Source: Candidatus Berkelbacteria bacterium | Lineage (GTDB): Bacteria; Patescibacteriota; UBA1384; UBA12157; JAENIV01 | DNA: 8,511 nt | Direction of reading: 5' to 3' | Assembly (NCBI GenBank): GCA_016844295.1 | Contig: JAENIV010000042.1 | Location: 1-8,511 of the forward strand | Shown: positions 1 to 6,142 of the stretch, piece after piece | Position numbering within the stretch: position 1 is the first letter of the stretch | Layout of the letters: each line of letters starts with the position of its first letter | Made by a program: the position numbers and the translations under genes | Notes under the pieces: model-generated | What the model saw: the letters and a program-made list of their open reading frames with translations, nothing else | What the model was told of the DNA's origin: nothing | Databases searched by the model: none

Positions 1-632
1 GGATCGAGTATTATTTTAGCGTCAGTAGAAGAAATGATTCTATCAATTAGCTTTACCGGAAATGGCGCGGGATGTTCATTTCTCATTTCCTGCGTAAATT
101 CCCAAATGTCACCGTAAGCATTTGTTTTTGGCGTTAGCTTAAATTTTGGCTTAGCAATTAAATAAATGACTTCATAAGTTGGCAAGAAATATCCCGCGTT
201 AAAATTTAGCCCACCCTTCCGCTTCCAGATAATAATTTGCCGTACGGGAAAGCCGTCGATAATATCTTGTCGATCCTGAAGTAATCCGGCTTGAACTCGC
301 CATTTGTGGTTATAGAATATGGCTCCGGTTTCAGGGATTATTCGCATCGTCTCTTTTAAAATATTGCGTTGCCATTTTGTATATTCTTCATGAGGCATGC
401 AATCATTGTAAGTGGAATAACCTTTTTGAAGAGCTGCATTTGCCCATTTACCACCACGGCCATCTTTCATCCCATTACCAGTAGAATTTTTTAGGTTGTA
501 GGGGGGCGAAGTTACTACTAAATCGACAGATCCGTCGGGAATTTGCCTCATTATTTTAATTGCATCACCATAGATGATTTTATCAATGAAATCATCGGGA
601 TATTTTAATTTTTGATCATTATTGTTCTTCAT
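1..632 (-). CDS. Site-specific DNA methyltransferase, beta class (N4-cytosine or N6-adenine), partial
   Basis: The frame opens with ATG at 632-630 and stays open to the window edge, giving about 211 residues with the C-terminus missing. Visible in order: YGDAI near residue 21, the catalytic motif IV TSPPYN at 41-46, a central target-recognition stretch, EHPAPFP at 186-192, and KIILDP at 206-211, which begins the SAM-binding motif I (usually DPFxGSGT). Catalytic motif IV before SAM motif I is the beta-class order. The protein transfers a methyl group from SAM to an exocyclic amine of C or A at a specific DNA site. SPPY is more often m4C and DPPY m6A, but that rule is loose. No Shine-Dalgarno precedes the ATG; a promoter lies at 668-696. 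A nuclease-like gene 1.6 kb upstream could be a restriction partner, but they are not adjacent, so an orphan methyltransferase is equally likely. Confidence 0.9.
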   Translation of the reverse strand, partial: MKNNNDQKLKYPDDFIDKIIYGDAIKIMRQIPDGSVDLVVTSPPYNLKNSTGNGMKDGRGGKWANAALQKGYSTYNDCMPHEEYTKWQRNILKETMRIIPETGAIFYNHKWRVQAGLLQDRQDIIDGFPVRQIIIWKRKGGLNFNAGYFLPTYEVIYLIAKPKFKLTPKTNAYGDIWEFTQEMRNEHPAPFPVKLIDRIISSTDAKIILD

Positions 633-667
633 AAAAATTCGTTTGTTAATCACAATTTATCATCATA

Positions 668-696
668 ATCATACCACCTGTAGAGCGGTTGGTAAA
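668..696 (-). promoter_or_regulatory. Sigma70-type promoter for the methyltransferase gene
   Basis: On the minus strand, TTTACC (696-691) is separated by exactly 17 nt from TATGAT (673-668), which matches 5 of 6 consensus -10 bases. Transcription would start near 661, leaving a leader of roughly 30 nt before the ATG at 632. The leader has no evident Shine-Dalgarno. The promoter separates the methyltransferase from the amidase remnant upstream. Confidence 0.55.
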
Positions 697-718
697 CAGG
701 AGAAATTGATTATTATAT

Positions 719-1363
719 TTATTTCTTTGATGGACTATTTTCTTTTGCTCGGCCTGCTTGTAAAATAAGATCCAATCCCATCATAAAGGGCTTGGACTTC
801 TTGGTTTTTGCGCGTACCGGAGATATATTGTGCGGCTTCGCGGATACCAACTGACCACGAACGGTCATTCCATAGCCACCCCACTCATAACCCAAATCGT
901 TTGTGCCCAAGGCACTGACTAACGTAGGCTGAATAATATAAGCCAAAGGTTTATCAAGCTTACCATTATAGATAGTTAATGTACCATCAACGGTTGGGTC
1001 GGTTGAACCATTGTGATGGACGGAAATTAAAATATCGCAGCTTCGACCATAGGCCGCACATTTGGCTTTGGCAATATCAACTCGTTCTTTACGCGAAATA
1101 ATCGTTTCATCGCCAACGCGTGACAAAACTACGGTCGCACCTGAATCTTCCAATTTTTCCTTCAAAGCGTAGACAACTTCCAAATTAACAACTTTTTCTT
1201 GTAATCCACTTGCAATATTAACCGCTCCGGTGTCGCTTCCTCCGTGTCCGGCGTCTAAAGCAATCATTTTGCCAGCATACGGTGCCGTGACCTCGGCTTT
1301 AGCATTTCCAATCGGAATGGCGATCAACGTTAAAAAAATCGCCAGAATTAATCCTACAATCAA
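719..1363 (-). pseudogene. N-acetylmuramoyl-L-alanine amidase (Amidase_3), C-terminus frameshifted and partly deleted
   Basis: This is a zinc amidase that would cleave the amide bond between MurNAc and the stem peptide. The open frame has a hydrophobic signal-like segment (residues 1-20, cleavage possible after AKA) and the zinc motif LDAGHGGSDTGA (His40). Glu56 in LQEKVVNLE and SVHHNGS (His116) follow. The family's final block, PAxLVExGF with the catalytic Glu, is absent. After about residue 170 (base ~855) the frame reads a basic, unrelated tail to the stop at 719. Another frame of the same DNA reads IREAAQYISGTRKN followed by EVQALYDGIGSYF and stops at 735, which looks exactly like a normal amidase C-terminus. 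A deletion of about 60 nt that shifted the frame explains both. The start is uncertain: TTG at 1363 is the only usual start codon after the upstream in-frame stop. Probably inactive. Confidence 0.75.
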
Positions 1364-1408
1364 TCTTACTATAAACTCAAAAGAGTTAGCTTATCAATCT
1401 TTACATTT

Positions 1409-1792
1409 TTAAATATTATGAGTAACGGTCTCTTTCTTGATTGCTTTGGAGCCGCATTTGGGACAGCGGTTTAGATCAATAACTTTCTTTTTAGGAATCA
1501 AGAATGTTAAAAATCCGAGCGGAAAGAATAAACAACAACAAGATGTTTTTACCAAATCATCAGAGACGACATCCATTTTCTCACCGAAATTTTTTAATTG
1601 GTCAGATCTGTCATAAAACCAAGTATGACCACATCCTTGGCAAGTGTTTTTAATTTCTTTCAATTCTTTGGGCCTGGGTGTTGGCCTTAGACTTAATTCT
1701 TTTTCTCTGTCAGCGGCAGTGATTGTTGTTTTACAAAATTTGCAAGATTCTGCTTTATCTTTGATGATTGAACCACATTTTGGACAATGCAT
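1409..1792 (-). CDS. Zinc-ribbon protein, hypothetical
   Basis: The 127-residue protein has three zinc-ribbon half-sites: CPKCGS (Cys3, Cys6) with CKFC (Cys17, Cys20) at the N-terminus, CQGCGHTW (Cys51, Cys54), and CPKCGS (Cys110, Cys113). The last two could form one ribbon around a short hydrophobic stretch (residues about 84-99, beginning CCCLFFP) that could lie on or in the membrane. The start is well supported: AGGAGGT sits 4 nt before ATG at 1792-1790, and the ATG overlaps the upstream gene's stop as TAATG, so translation is probably coupled. Stand-alone proteins of this kind have no general function. The context beside a nuclease-like gene suggests an accessory role in the same unit, but this is inference. 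Confidence 0.75.
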   Translation of the reverse strand: MHCPKCGSIIKDKAESCKFCKTTITAADREKELSLRPTPRPKELKEIKNTCQGCGHTWFYDRSDQLKNFGEKMDVVSDDLVKTSCCCLFFPLGFLTFLIPKKKVIDLNRCPKCGSKAIKKETVTHNI

Positions 1793-2837
1793 TATACCTC
1801 CTGTTTTTGGCTTAACTTTTTGGCAGTGTTTTTTAGGTATTCTACAAATTCATTAAATTCTTCTTCAGATACATCTGCCAAAGCTTTTAGCGCTCCTTTA
1901 AATTTTCTATCCGGATTGTTTTGAAGTCCCTCTAAGTCAAATATCTGGTCAATATTTGCCAATAATGTTTTCGATAATCTGTCTCTTAGTTCTCCTTCAA
2001 GAAAGTTTACATAGAATTTTCCATTTGGATTAATCTCTATCACTTTATAAAAATTTCCATCAATCTTTATTTTGATGTTCAATGTCTTTGTGCCCCAATA
2101 GAATGAGAATGGATCTTTTTGACCAAGATCATACAGGGTTTGTAACCTATCTACTGTAGTCTGTCCGAATTCTTGAGCTAAATTAAAAAATTCATCATTT
2201 GTAATTAGTCTGTTTTGGCCATGGGAAGCTACATTAATATCTTTTTTAACCGCAGCGCCATATAATCAAATTCAACCATATAGATATCAAACTTGCTGTT
2301 TTCATTTATAAATAGGATTAAATCTTTAAGCCGGCTATCCAATTGATCCATAAGGATAACAAATTTGAATTTACCATGGTTCAAGTTGTCTTGGACTCGC
2401 TCCAAAATTGCAGTAACTTCTTCATCAGTTACCTCATAAAAATCTTTTATTTTCTGAGCGGTATTTTGGTTTGATTTTTTATCAAGATAAGCATCAATTT
2501 GTTGAGTAAAAATACTAAAATCAATTGAAGATTTCCAAAGAGACGCTCCGTAATCTAATACTTGAGCAACGACCTTGCGTTTGTCTGCATTTTTATAGAG
2601 TTTTGTTTCGATTACGTAGATGTCGCCATCTTTATCGATTCCAATCGCATCAATTGGTCCGCTACCTGTTTCAAATTCTCTCGCAAGTACCAATACCCGA
2701 ATATCTTCCTTAATCTCGTATAAAGGAATGCTTTCAGGATTATCATCTATGTATTGTTGTAAGCGATCTTCGTAAGCGAAACCAGATTTATCAATTTTTT
2801 CGGCATTTTTGCCATTTTTTGTAATAATTATGCTCAT
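1792..2837 (-). CDS. PD-(D/E)XK nuclease-like protein, read through a -1 frame change (programmed or mutational)
   Basis: The first frame (ATG 2837 to TAG at 2229) encodes 202 residues. The PD-(D/E)XK pattern is clear: GPIDAIGID with Asp63, then YVIETKL with Glu77 and Lys79, then a helix VVAQVLDYG; Glu23 may be the N-terminal helix acid. This is the fold of many restriction and repair nucleases. The second frame is open from just upstream of the stop to TAA at 1794-1792 and reads DINVASHGQNRLITNDEF and onward as good protein. The two join by a -1 shift at A AAA AAG (2247-2241), which is in the right phase, three codons before the TAG. The joined product would be 348 residues. AGGAGATAAATG supplies a strong Shine-Dalgarno. 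The downstream portion has no strong start of its own (TTG at 2082 lies inside it), so I treat this as one gene. Whether the shift is programmed, a broken homopolymer or an assembly error cannot be decided here. Confidence 0.7.
2241..2247 (-). promoter_or_regulatory. Possible -1 ribosomal frameshift site, A AAA AAG
   Basis: The heptamer is in the zero frame as TTA AAA AAG, the same arrangement as the slip site of E. coli dnaX. A slip gives GAT ATT AAT and enters the frame that encodes the rest of the nuclease-like protein. No Shine-Dalgarno-like stimulator is seen about 10 nt upstream and no strong hairpin just downstream. The six A's could equally be where one base was lost by mutation. Confidence 0.4.
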
Positions 2838-3166
2838 TTATCTCCTGCTATTGAGTTGTTACGATGGGGGCGGTAGATACAAAATAGCCCGCCGCCAGCG
2901 ATGATCTTGCGATCAACCCATATCCCTTTCGGGATACGACCCACTACAGGTGCTCTGACGACGAGCTAATTATCCTGTAGTGGGTTTTTTGTGCCATGCC
3001 CCACAAGAAGTGGGGTTTAGGCTGAATTAAACAATGTACAATACTAACCTGATTTTAGCATAATAAAATAGATTTTGGAAGCTTTTACTGGTTTGGAGCG
3101 ATTCTGGACGTTTTTCAAAAATTGTCCTTGACTTCCTTAACCATATCTGTCATTCCTTACCTTAAG
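2838..3166. other. Structured divergent intergenic region, no clear gene
   Basis: This stretch separates the minus-strand nuclease unit from the plus-strand recombinase. It is more GC-rich than its surroundings up to about 3015 and holds a series of hairpins: TGATC/GATCA (2902-2915), TATCCC/GGGATA with a TTTC loop (2921-2936), a 12-bp stem ending in six T's (2939-2990), and CCCCAC/GTGGGG (2999-3015). A plus-strand transcript of about 130 nt ending at 2990 could be a small RNA. Beyond 3015 the DNA becomes AT-rich and featureless. No convincing promoter is seen for either flank. Confidence 0.5.
2939..2990 (+). terminator. Rho-independent terminator, plus strand
   Basis: ACCCACTACAGG (2939-2950) pairs perfectly with CCTGTAGTGGGT (2974-2985) and is followed by a T run to 2990. 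The 23-nt loop contains a further small stem GCTC/GAGC (2952-2966). No plus-strand gene lies immediately upstream, so either it ends an unannotated RNA or it shields the nuclease promoter region. The minus strand has no T run after the stem. Confidence 0.65.
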
Positions 3167-4453
3167 ATGCAATCACAATTACCACAAGGGAAAAAGATAA
3201 AATTCTGCCTTTATGCCCGAAAATCGTGCGAAAGAGACGAATTACAGGCGCTTTCGATCGATTCTCAAGTTAAAGAAATGATGGAAATCGCCAAAAGAGA
3301 TGATTTAGTAGTGGCTGATATTAGAAAAGAAAGCCATTCAGCCAAAGATTCTGGCGAAAGGCCGGTTTTTAAGACAATGATAGATGATATCAAATTAGAT
3401 AAGATTCAGGGGATTTTGACATGGGCACCGGACAGATTGAGCCGAAATGCCGGCGATTTGGGCGTGATGGTCGATTTAATGGATCAAAAGTACCTGATAG
3501 AGATAAGAACGTATAATCAGATCTTTACCAATTCACCAAACGATAAGTTTTTGTTAATGATTTTAGGATCTCAAGCTAAACTAGAAAACGACAATAAGGC
3601 AGTAAATGTAAAAAGAGGTCTAAAAGCCAAATGCGAGATGGGGTTCAGGCCGGGTGTAACCCCTCTGGGTTATCTCAATGATAAAGGTGGTGATAAGGGC
3701 CAAAAAAGAGTTTACCTGGACTCTGAGAAGGCGCCAATTATTAAAGAGATTTTTTTAAGAACCGCTAACGGTGAAAGCGGCCGAAGTATTTTAAGATGGC
3801 TTGGTAGCACCGGATTTACCACTAGGACGGGCATTAAAGTTGTTTTAAGCAGTTTATACGCTATTTTAAACAACCCTTATTATTGTGGTAAGTTCGAGTA
3901 TCCAATTGGTACCAATAAATGGTATAAAGTTAACCACGAATCAATCATTTCCGAAGAGCTTTTCCAGCAAGTTAAAGAAAGATTAGCGATTGCACCCAAG
4001 GCTAAACCAGGCACAAAAGTCTTTAATTTCACTAAGATCTTAAAATGCGGCGCTTGCGGTTCGGGAGTAACAGCCGAAGAGAAATTCAGATCGCTGGTAG
4101 ACGGTGGCAAGCACAGATTCATCTACTATCATTGCACCGGGGCTCGAAATCGAGATTGTAAGCAGCCCTACATTCGAGAAGAATACCTCGTTGAGCAATT
4201 TGAGCAGCTAATTGATAAGTTAGACGCCTCTAAATTTGGTACCAGAAAACAACTGCACAATGAGATCCAAAGATATGAAAAATTTACCAATGGCATCTTG
4301 GGTCAAGAGATCGACACTAAAATTTCTAAGGTGGATATTAAAAAATACGCTAAATACGTACTGAAAAATGGCACTCGAGAAGAAAAACGCGAATTGTTAT
4401 ACGGCATTAAAACAAAAATCTTCCTCAAAGACCAAATGGTTTATACGACATAA
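3167..4453 (+). CDS. Large serine recombinase (site-specific integrase/resolvase family)
   Basis: The protein catalyses recombination between att sites through a 5'-phosphoserine link. Counting from ATG at 3167 (428 residues), the resolvase domain begins FCLYARKSCERDE, with the likely nucleophile Ser20 in YARKS. It continues with WAPDRLSRNAGD (Arg90, Arg93) and the helix around LGSQAKLENDNKAV. The central recombinase domain includes PGVTPLGY and ILNNPYYCGKFEYP. A zinc ribbon follows: CGACGSG (Cys294, Cys297) and YYHCTGARNRDC (Cys323, Cys331). The tail after the zinc ribbon is short. An upstream TTG at 3122 is open but adds 15 residues that do not resemble the family, and neither start has a good Shine-Dalgarno, so the ATG is preferred. 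It probably mobilised the island containing the genes to its left. The gene ends 141 bp from the 3' end of tRNA-Gln. Confidence 0.92.
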   Translation: MQSQLPQGKKIKFCLYARKSCERDELQALSIDSQVKEMMEIAKRDDLVVADIRKESHSAKDSGERPVFKTMIDDIKLDKIQGILTWAPDRLSRNAGDLGVMVDLMDQKYLIEIRTYNQIFTNSPNDKFLLMILGSQAKLENDNKAVNVKRGLKAKCEMGFRPGVTPLGYLNDKGGDKGQKRVYLDSEKAPIIKEIFLRTANGESGRSILRWLGSTGFTTRTGIKVVLSSLYAILNNPYYCGKFEYPIGTNKWYKVNHESIISEELFQQVKERLAIAPKAKPGTKVFNFTKILKCGACGSGVTAEEKFRSLVDGGKHRFIYYHCTGARNRDCKQPYIREEYLVEQFEQLIDKLDASKFGTRKQLHNEIQRYEKFTNGILGQEIDTKISKVDIKKYAKYVLKNGTREEKRELLYGIKTKIFLKDQMVYTT

Positions 4454-4500
4454 TATGTAAATCTCGGCGGTTCGATTCCAGCGTCAGAGTGCGATTGGAA

Positions 4501-4546
4501 TTGAGGATTTTGGCAGTCTTTTTGATTCCTCAAAGATCCTGCCAAA
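4501..4546. repeat. Overlapping inverted repeats between recombinase and tRNA
   Basis: Two mutually exclusive stems are present: TTGAGGA (4501-4507) with TCCTCAA (4527-4533), and TTTGGCAG (4509-4516) with CTGCCAAA (4539-4546). The second continues inward as TCTTT/AAAGA. Neither is followed by a T run on either strand, so they are not ordinary terminators. Their place beside the recombinase makes an attachment or regulatory site possible. Confidence 0.45.
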
Positions 4547-4594
4547 CCATATGCACTTCGACGGGAACCGGTCACCAAGAACTCCTGCGCAAAG

Positions 4595-4665
4595 CTCCCG
4601 GGCTTGGATTCGAACCAAGACTAGCGGCTTCAAAGGCCACCGTCCTACCATTAGACGACCCGGGA
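4595..4665 (-). tRNA. tRNA-Gln (anticodon UUG)
   Basis: A full cloverleaf can be drawn on the minus strand: acceptor TCCCGGG/CCCGGGA (seven pairs), D arm GTCT/GGAC with loop AATGGTA, and anticodon stem GTGGC/GCCGC with loop CTTTGAA, giving anticodon TTG. The T arm is CTTGG-TTCGAAT-CCAAG. The discriminator is G and the next bases are CTT, so CCA must be added after transcription. The 5' end is 5 nt after the GIY-YIG stop codon, so the two are probably on one transcript. The first bases of the tRNA are duplicated at 4990-5001. Confidence 0.93.
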
Positions 4666-4667
4666 AT
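4656..4667. repeat. Direct repeat copy 1 (tRNA-Gln 5' end)
   Basis: CGACCCGGGAAT covers the first bases of the tRNA plus two upstream bases and recurs identically at 4990-5001. Extending by two bases on each side gives 14 of 16 matches. The two copies bracket the GIY-YIG gene. Confidence 0.6.
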
Positions 4668-4670
4668 ATT

Positions 4671-4934
4671 TTAAATATATTTTATCTTTATTAATATATC
4701 CCTTATTTGTTGTCTTAGCAATCTTTTACCTTCAGTCATTTTTAAAAAACGCTCCCTTCGCTGCGCATCAGATTTGCAAATATATACTTCATAATGAATT
4801 AATGCTGGATTTCTATTTTGGGTAGATAACACTTTATTACTAATGTGATTTTTCAGTCTTTTGCGTAAATCGGAAGTTGAACCAGTATATAATTTATTAT
4901 CTTTTTTCAAATGAAGAATATAAACATAATACAT
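4671..4934 (-). CDS. Small GIY-YIG endonuclease-domain protein
   Basis: From ATG at 4934 the 87-residue protein is a single GIY-YIG domain of the UvrC/homing-endonuclease nuclease fold. VYI at 4-6 and YTG at 16-18 are the GIY and YIG elements. Arg24 in SDLRKRL is the catalytic arginine, Glu49 in HYEVY is conserved in this family, and DAQRRERFLK matches the AxxRExxLK helix. An upstream in-frame ATG at 4949 exists, but AGGG placed 6 nt before the 4934 ATG and the family's usual M-YYVYIL start favour the internal one. No DNA-binding domain is fused. It lies between the two copies of the tRNA 5' end and behind two palindromes. Whether it is a mobile nuclease, a repair protein or a domesticated gene is not shown by sequence. 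Confidence 0.88.
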   Translation of the reverse strand: MYYVYILHLKKDNKLYTGSTSDLRKRLKNHISNKVLSTQNRNPALIHYEVYICKSDAQRRERFLKMTEGKRLLRQQIRDILIKIKYI

Positions 4935-4953
4935 ATTAGACCCTATCATTCGA

Positions 4954-4989
4954 CCATATCATCCGATATGGCCATGTCGAATGACATGG
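4954..4989. repeat. Two tandem 18-nt palindromes upstream of the GIY-YIG gene
   Basis: CCATATC-ATCC-GATATGG (4954-4971) is followed directly by CCATGTC-GAAT-GACATGG (4972-4989). Each has a 7-bp perfect stem and a 4-nt loop, and they match at 11 of 18 positions. They lie in the minus-strand leader of the GIY-YIG gene. A competing 8-bp stem, CATTCGAC (4947-4954) with GTCGAATG (4976-4983), would trap the upstream ATG at 4949. Confidence 0.7.
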
Positions 4990-5001
4990 CGACCCGGGAA
5001 T
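4990..5001. repeat. Direct repeat copy 2 (detached tRNA-Gln 5' end)
   Basis: CGACCCGGGAAT is identical to the tRNA-Gln 5' end at 4656-4667 but has no tRNA attached. It lies between the GT28 gene and the palindromes. It looks like the original tRNA 5' end displaced by an insertion, or a target duplication. Confidence 0.6.
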
Positions 5002-5035
5002 GTAACTCTTCGATAATTATATCTGATTTTTAAAT

Positions 5036-6142
5036 TTAATCAAGAAATCCTTCGGCTAGCTCGACGATCTCAAAAGCCGCATTGGGTTTGGCGATTTTTT
5101 TGATATTTGCACGCATTTCTTTAATTAATTCAGGTTTTTTTAAAACATTTTTAATTAATTCAGCCGTGTCAGAAGGAGAATCGGCTTTAAAAGCGCATAA
5201 ATTTTTAAGTAAGTATTTAGTATTAGCCTCTTCTTGGCCGGGGTAAGGATTAATAATTACCAAAGGCAAATTTATGGCTAGACTTTCCGAGACTGTTAAT
5301 CCGCCCGCTTTTGAAACGGCAATGTCGCTGGCAGCCATTATTTCTTCCATATTGTCTATAAACCCCAATGTTGTCGTTTTTGTTTTTTTGCCTTCTGACA
5401 TTTTTATAAGTTTATTTTTTAAATCCTCATTTTTCCCGGCCACAATTATCGTTTGAAAATCTAAATTTAAATTTAAAATATTTTGAAAAATGTCGATCAT
5501 TGGACCTGTCCCAAAAGCACCGGCAAATAAGGCAATGGTAAACTTATTTTCTAGTCCTAAGGATGAAAAAATCTTTGATTTATCAAATTTTTGGGAGAAT
5601 TTTTTATCAATGGGAATGCCAGTTACAAATATTTTTTCTTTTTCTGCCCCAAGATTTATCATTTGGTCTTTTACTTCCTCTGAGGCAACCGTATAAAGGT
5701 CAAATTTATTATCTATCCATAATGGATGAGCCTCATAGTCCGTTAAAGTAGTAATTATTTTATAATTTTTTTTATATTTTTCTCGCCAAAAGGTGAGTAA
5801 ATTCCCCGGTACAAAATGAGTGGCAAAAATTAAATCTGGGTTAAAATTAAAAACAAATTTTTGGAATTTTTGAGCGCTCATTCGATCGGAAAGTAGTCTT
5901 AATTTTGTTGATCGGGCATCCAGTCGTTCATACATAAATTCGTAAAACTTCGGCACGGCATTGACCAAGTCCATATACCAATTTCCATAAAATTCCCGTG
6001 ACAGAATGCTCGCATAATCTAATAAATCAATATTTTTAACTTCGAAATCAGGATGTTTTTCTTTGAGAGCCACCTCAATCGCCCGGGCCGCTTGAACATG
6101 TCCATTGCCTGCTTTTAAAGATACAATTAGTATTTTTTTCAT
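5036..6142 (-). CDS. GT28-family glycosyltransferase, MGDG synthase / diacylglycerol glucosyltransferase type
   Basis: Enzymes of this family transfer a sugar from a UDP-sugar to diacylglycerol or a related lipid at the inner face of the membrane. The N-terminal half fits the MGDG-synthase domain: SLKAGNGHVQAARAI near residues 8-22, PDLIFATHF at 102-110, TLTDYEAHPLWI at 132-143. The C-terminal half is the GT28 nucleotide-sugar domain: VTGIPID at 173-179, ALFAGAFGTG at 204-213, and SKAGGLTVSESLAINLP at 277-293, then NPYPGQEEAN. At 368 residues it is of usual length with no membrane segment. Its ATG overlaps the stop of the upstream phosphatase-like gene as ATGA, so they are probably translated together and may work on the same envelope lipid. 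The acceptor and sugar cannot be told from sequence. Confidence 0.9.
   Translation of the reverse strand: MKKILIVSLKAGNGHVQAARAIEVALKEKHPDFEVKNIDLLDYASILSREFYGNWYMDLVNAVPKFYEFMYERLDARSTKLRLLSDRMSAQKFQKFVFNFNPDLIFATHFVPGNLLTFWREKYKKNYKIITTLTDYEAHPLWIDNKFDLYTVASEEVKDQMINLGAEKEKIFVTGIPIDKKFSQKFDKSKIFSSLGLENKFTIALFAGAFGTGPMIDIFQNILNLNLDFQTIIVAGKNEDLKNKLIKMSEGKKTKTTTLGFIDNMEEIMAASDIAVSKAGGLTVSESLAINLPLVIINPYPGQEEANTKYLLKNLCAFKADSPSDTAELIKNVLKKPELIKEMRANIKKIAKPNAAFEIVELAEGFLD

Noticed and set aside
1792..2082. A separate 96-residue gene starting at TTG 2082
   Set aside because: The same frame is open upstream to about 2265 with protein-like sequence, and the TTG has no Shine-Dalgarno; it is the C-terminal part of the nuclease-like gene.
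2891..2985. A tRNA on the minus strand (GCTC/GAGC D-arm-like stem plus GGGTTGATC)
   Set aside because: No acceptor stem, anticodon stem or T stem can be formed in the proper order; only isolated resemblance.
3122..3166. TTG at 3122 as start of the recombinase
   Set aside because: No Shine-Dalgarno, and the extra 15 residues are unlike the N-terminus of the family; the ATG at 3167 is closer to the resolvase domain.
3070..4516. Shared GATTTTGG near 3073 and 4506 as att core repeats of the recombinase
   Set aside because: Eight AT-rich bases are expected by chance in this sequence and the flanks do not align.
4509..4546. Terminator for the recombinase or tRNA
   Set aside because: The stem has no T run following it on either strand.
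4489..4674. A 61-residue plus-strand open frame
   Set aside because: It covers the tRNA-Gln gene in antisense; its GLGFEPRLAASKA-type peptide is the usual artefact of translating a reversed tRNA.
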